In this document: in pieces, positions 62,501-64,000 of the stretch
Position numbering within the stretch: position 1 is the stretch's first letter
How the letters are laid out: every line of letters begins with the position of its first letter
From: Streptomyces sp. NBC_01241
GTDB lineage: Bacteria > Actinomycetota > Actinomycetes > Streptomycetales > Streptomycetaceae
Direction: 5' to 3'
Assembly: GCF_041435435.1 (NCBI RefSeq)
Contig: NZ_CP108494.1
Coordinates: 6,048,501 to 6,112,500, forward strand
Length of the DNA: 64,000 bases
Made by a program: the position numbers and the translations under genes
The notes under the pieces: model-generated
The model's input: only the letters and a program-made list of their open reading frames with translations
Database searches by the model: none
Told to the model about the DNA's origin: nothing

Positions 62501-64000
62501 TGGACCCCTACGAATACGCATCGGTCCACGGACCGCGCGCCGGGGACCGGATCGTCCTCGGCGACTCCGGCCTGGTGGTGCGCGTCGAGTCGGACGCACA
62601 GCAGCACGGCGACGAGTTCCTGGCCGGATTCGGAAAGACCGCGCGCGACGGGTTGCACCTCAAGGCCGCGGCCGTACGCGACACCTGTGACGTCGTCATC
62701 AGCAATGTGCTGGTCATCGACGCGGTCCAGGGCATCCGGAAGGTCTCCATCGGCATCCGCGAAGGCCGGATCTGCTCGATCGGACGGGCCGGGAACCCGG
62801 ACACGCTCGACGGCGTCGACGTCGTCGTCGGTACGGGCACCTCGATCGTCTCCGGCGAAGGCATGATCGCGACGGCCGGCGCCGTCGACACCCATGTCCA
62901 TCTGCTCTCGCCGCGCATCATGGAGGCCTCGCTCGCCTCCGGCGTCACCACCGTCATCGGCCAGGAGTTCGGCCCGGTGTGGGGCGTCGGGGTCAACTCG
63001 CCGTGGGCGCTGCGCCACTCCTTCAACGCCTTCGACGCCTGGCCGGTCAACATCGGCTTCCTGGCGCGCGGTTCCTCCTCCGACGCCGCGCCCCTGGTGG
63101 AGGCGCTTGCCGAGGGGGGCGCGTCCGGCTTCAAGGTGCACGAGGACATGGGCGCGCACACCCGCGCACTCGACACCGCCCTGCGGGTCGCCGAGGAGCA
63201 CGACGTACAGGTCGCCCTGCACAGTGACGGGCTGAACGAATGCCTGTCCGTCGAGGACACCCTGCGTGTCCTGGACGGCCGGACGATCCACGCCTTCCAC
63301 ATCGAGGGCTGCGGCGGCGGACACGTACCGAACGTGCTCAAGATGGCGGGCGTCCCGAACGTCATCGGCTCCTCCACCAACCCGACCCTGCCGTTCGGCC
63401 GGGACGCGGTGGCCGAGCACTACGGGATGATCGTCTCCGTGCACGACCTCAAGACCGACCTGCCCGGTGACGCCGCCATGGCACGGGACCGGATCAGGGC
63501 CGGGACGATGGGCGCGGAGGACGTGCTGCACGACCTCGGCGCGATCGGTATCACCTCCTCCGACGCACAGGGGATGGGGCGCGCGGGCGAGACCGTACGC
63601 CGTACCTTCGCCATGGCCGGGAAGATGAAGGCCGAGCTGGGCCCGATGGAGGGCGACGGCCCGCACGACGACAACGCCCGGGTGCTGCGCTACATGGCGA
63701 AGCTGACGATCAATCCGGCCATCGCGCATGGTCTGGCGCACGAGATCGGCTCGATCGAGGTGGGCAAGCTCGCCGACATCGTGCTGTGGAAGCCGCAGTT
63801 CTTCGGGGCCAAGCCGCAGCTCGTGCTCAAGTCGGGCTTCCCGGCGTGGGGAGTGACGGGCGACCCCAACGCCGCGACCGACACCTGTGAACCGCTCGTC
63901 CTGGGACCGCTGTTCGGGGGGCACGGCGCGACCCCCGCGGACATCTCGGTGGCCTTTGTGGCGAAGGCGGCGACCGAGCTGGGCTCCGATCTGATACCGA
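62500..64000 (+). CDS. ureC: Urease alpha subunit, divergent flap (runs off right edge)
   Basis: First 500 residues from ATG 62500, overlapping the ureAB stop; the family has about 570. Nickel-site motifs are present: VDTHVHLLSP (two His), GFKVHEDMG (carbamylated Lys and substrate His), VALHSDGLNE, HAFHIEGCGGGHVPNV and 'ITSSDAQGMGRAGE' (Asp). The mobile flap differs: where urease has VCHH, this protein has VSVH at 312-315, so the flap Cys and the catalytic His (319 and 320 in Klebsiella numbering) appear replaced by Ser and Val. RDRIRAGTMGAED keeps the Arg. Streptomyces often carries a second urease set of this divergent kind. Activity on urea is uncertain. Confidence 0.9.
   Translation, partial: MDPYEYASVHGPRAGDRIVLGDSGLVVRVESDAQQHGDEFLAGFGKTARDGLHLKAAAVRDTCDVVISNVLVIDAVQGIRKVSIGIREGRICSIGRAGNPDTLDGVDVVVGTGTSIVSGEGMIATAGAVDTHVHLLSPRIMEASLASGVTTVIGQEFGPVWGVGVNSPWALRHSFNAFDAWPVNIGFLARGSSSDAAPLVEALAEGGASGFKVHEDMGAHTRALDTALRVAEEHDVQVALHSDGLNECLSVEDTLRVLDGRTIHAFHIEGCGGGHVPNVLKMAGVPNVIGSSTNPTLPFGRDAVAEHYGMIVSVHDLKTDLPGDAAMARDRIRAGTMGAEDVLHDLGAIGITSSDAQGMGRAGETVRRTFAMAGKMKAELGPMEGDGPHDDNARVLRYMAKLTINPAIAHGLAHEIGSIEVGKLADIVLWKPQFFGAKPQLVLKSGFPAWGVTGDPNAATDTCEPLVLGPLFGGHGATPADISVAFVAKAATELGSDLIP

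Noticed and set aside
1..64000. tRNA, rRNA, CRISPR array or complete insertion sequence
   Set aside because: No cloverleaf, rRNA motif or regularly spaced repeats with unique spacers were seen; only transposase fragments are present.

Overview
The window is high-GC actinobacterial chromosome, almost certainly Streptomyces. Evidence: strong GC bias at codon position 3, many GTG/TTG starts with GGAGG-like ribosome binding sites, XRE/DUF397 regulator pairs, a Tat-exported phospholipase C, two GGDEF/EAL proteins, and the gene order ligA - GGDEF/EAL - gatC-gatA-gatB ... ilvB-ilvN-ilvC - serA ... leuB - ilvE - urease, which is familiar from Streptomyces core chromosomes.

Layout. (a) 1-1.5 kb, minus strand, less GC-rich than its surroundings: what looks like a RiPP (ribosomally made, modified peptide) operon. 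In transcription order it holds a 55-residue Cys-rich precursor-like peptide, a hairpin, a two-domain partner protein with a winged-helix C-terminus, a second 44-residue CxxCxxC peptide, and the start of a DUF692/MNIO iron oxidase that leaves the window at its left edge. A helical-repeat protein gene faces away from it (1.9-3.0 kb). (b) 3.3-7.2 kb: XRE/DUF397 pair, HATPase protein, a deleted alpha/beta-hydrolase pseudogene, DUF427, LOG-family and SDR genes. (c) 7.3-16.8 kb: MetE-like protein, DNA ligase LigA, a c-di-GMP enzyme and the GatCAB amidotransferase with a small membrane protein. (d) 17-31 kb: phospholipase C, MMPL transporter, acetyltransferase, LuxR-type AAA regulator, sugar dehydrogenase lipoprotein, aldo/keto reductase, 2-hydroxyacid dehydrogenase. 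(e) 31.3-39.7 kb: second GGDEF protein with a degenerate EAL domain, then ilvBNC behind a clear leader-peptide attenuator, then serA. (f) 39.8-47.2 kb: accessory region with a pilin-like polymorphic toxin (Tox-REase-5), a TetR/membrane-protein pair, two transposase remnants, a blasticidin-S-deaminase-like gene, a palindromic element and an Imm52-like immunity candidate lying about 3 kb from the toxin. (g) 47.3-51.2 kb: proline catabolism (PucR-type regulator, proline dehydrogenase, P5C dehydrogenase). (h) 51.4-57.9 kb: nitroreductase, a two-component system divergent from a ferric-reductase-like / FMN-binding / ApbE redox module, and a headless regulator remnant. (i) 58-64 kb: leuB, ilvE, a broken cytosine-permease remnant, and a urease gamma/beta fusion plus an alpha subunit running off the right edge with unusual flap residues.

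How the parts work together: ilvBNC, leuB and ilvE form the branched-chain amino acid pathway, with ilv expression probably tuned by attenuation. The two GGDEF/EAL proteins set c-di-GMP. Proline dehydrogenase and P5C dehydrogenase turn proline into glutamate under a divergent regulator. The parts I consider least described are the MNIO peptide operon at the left edge, the toxin separated from its likely immunity gene, the dispersed palindromic element, and the divergent urease.
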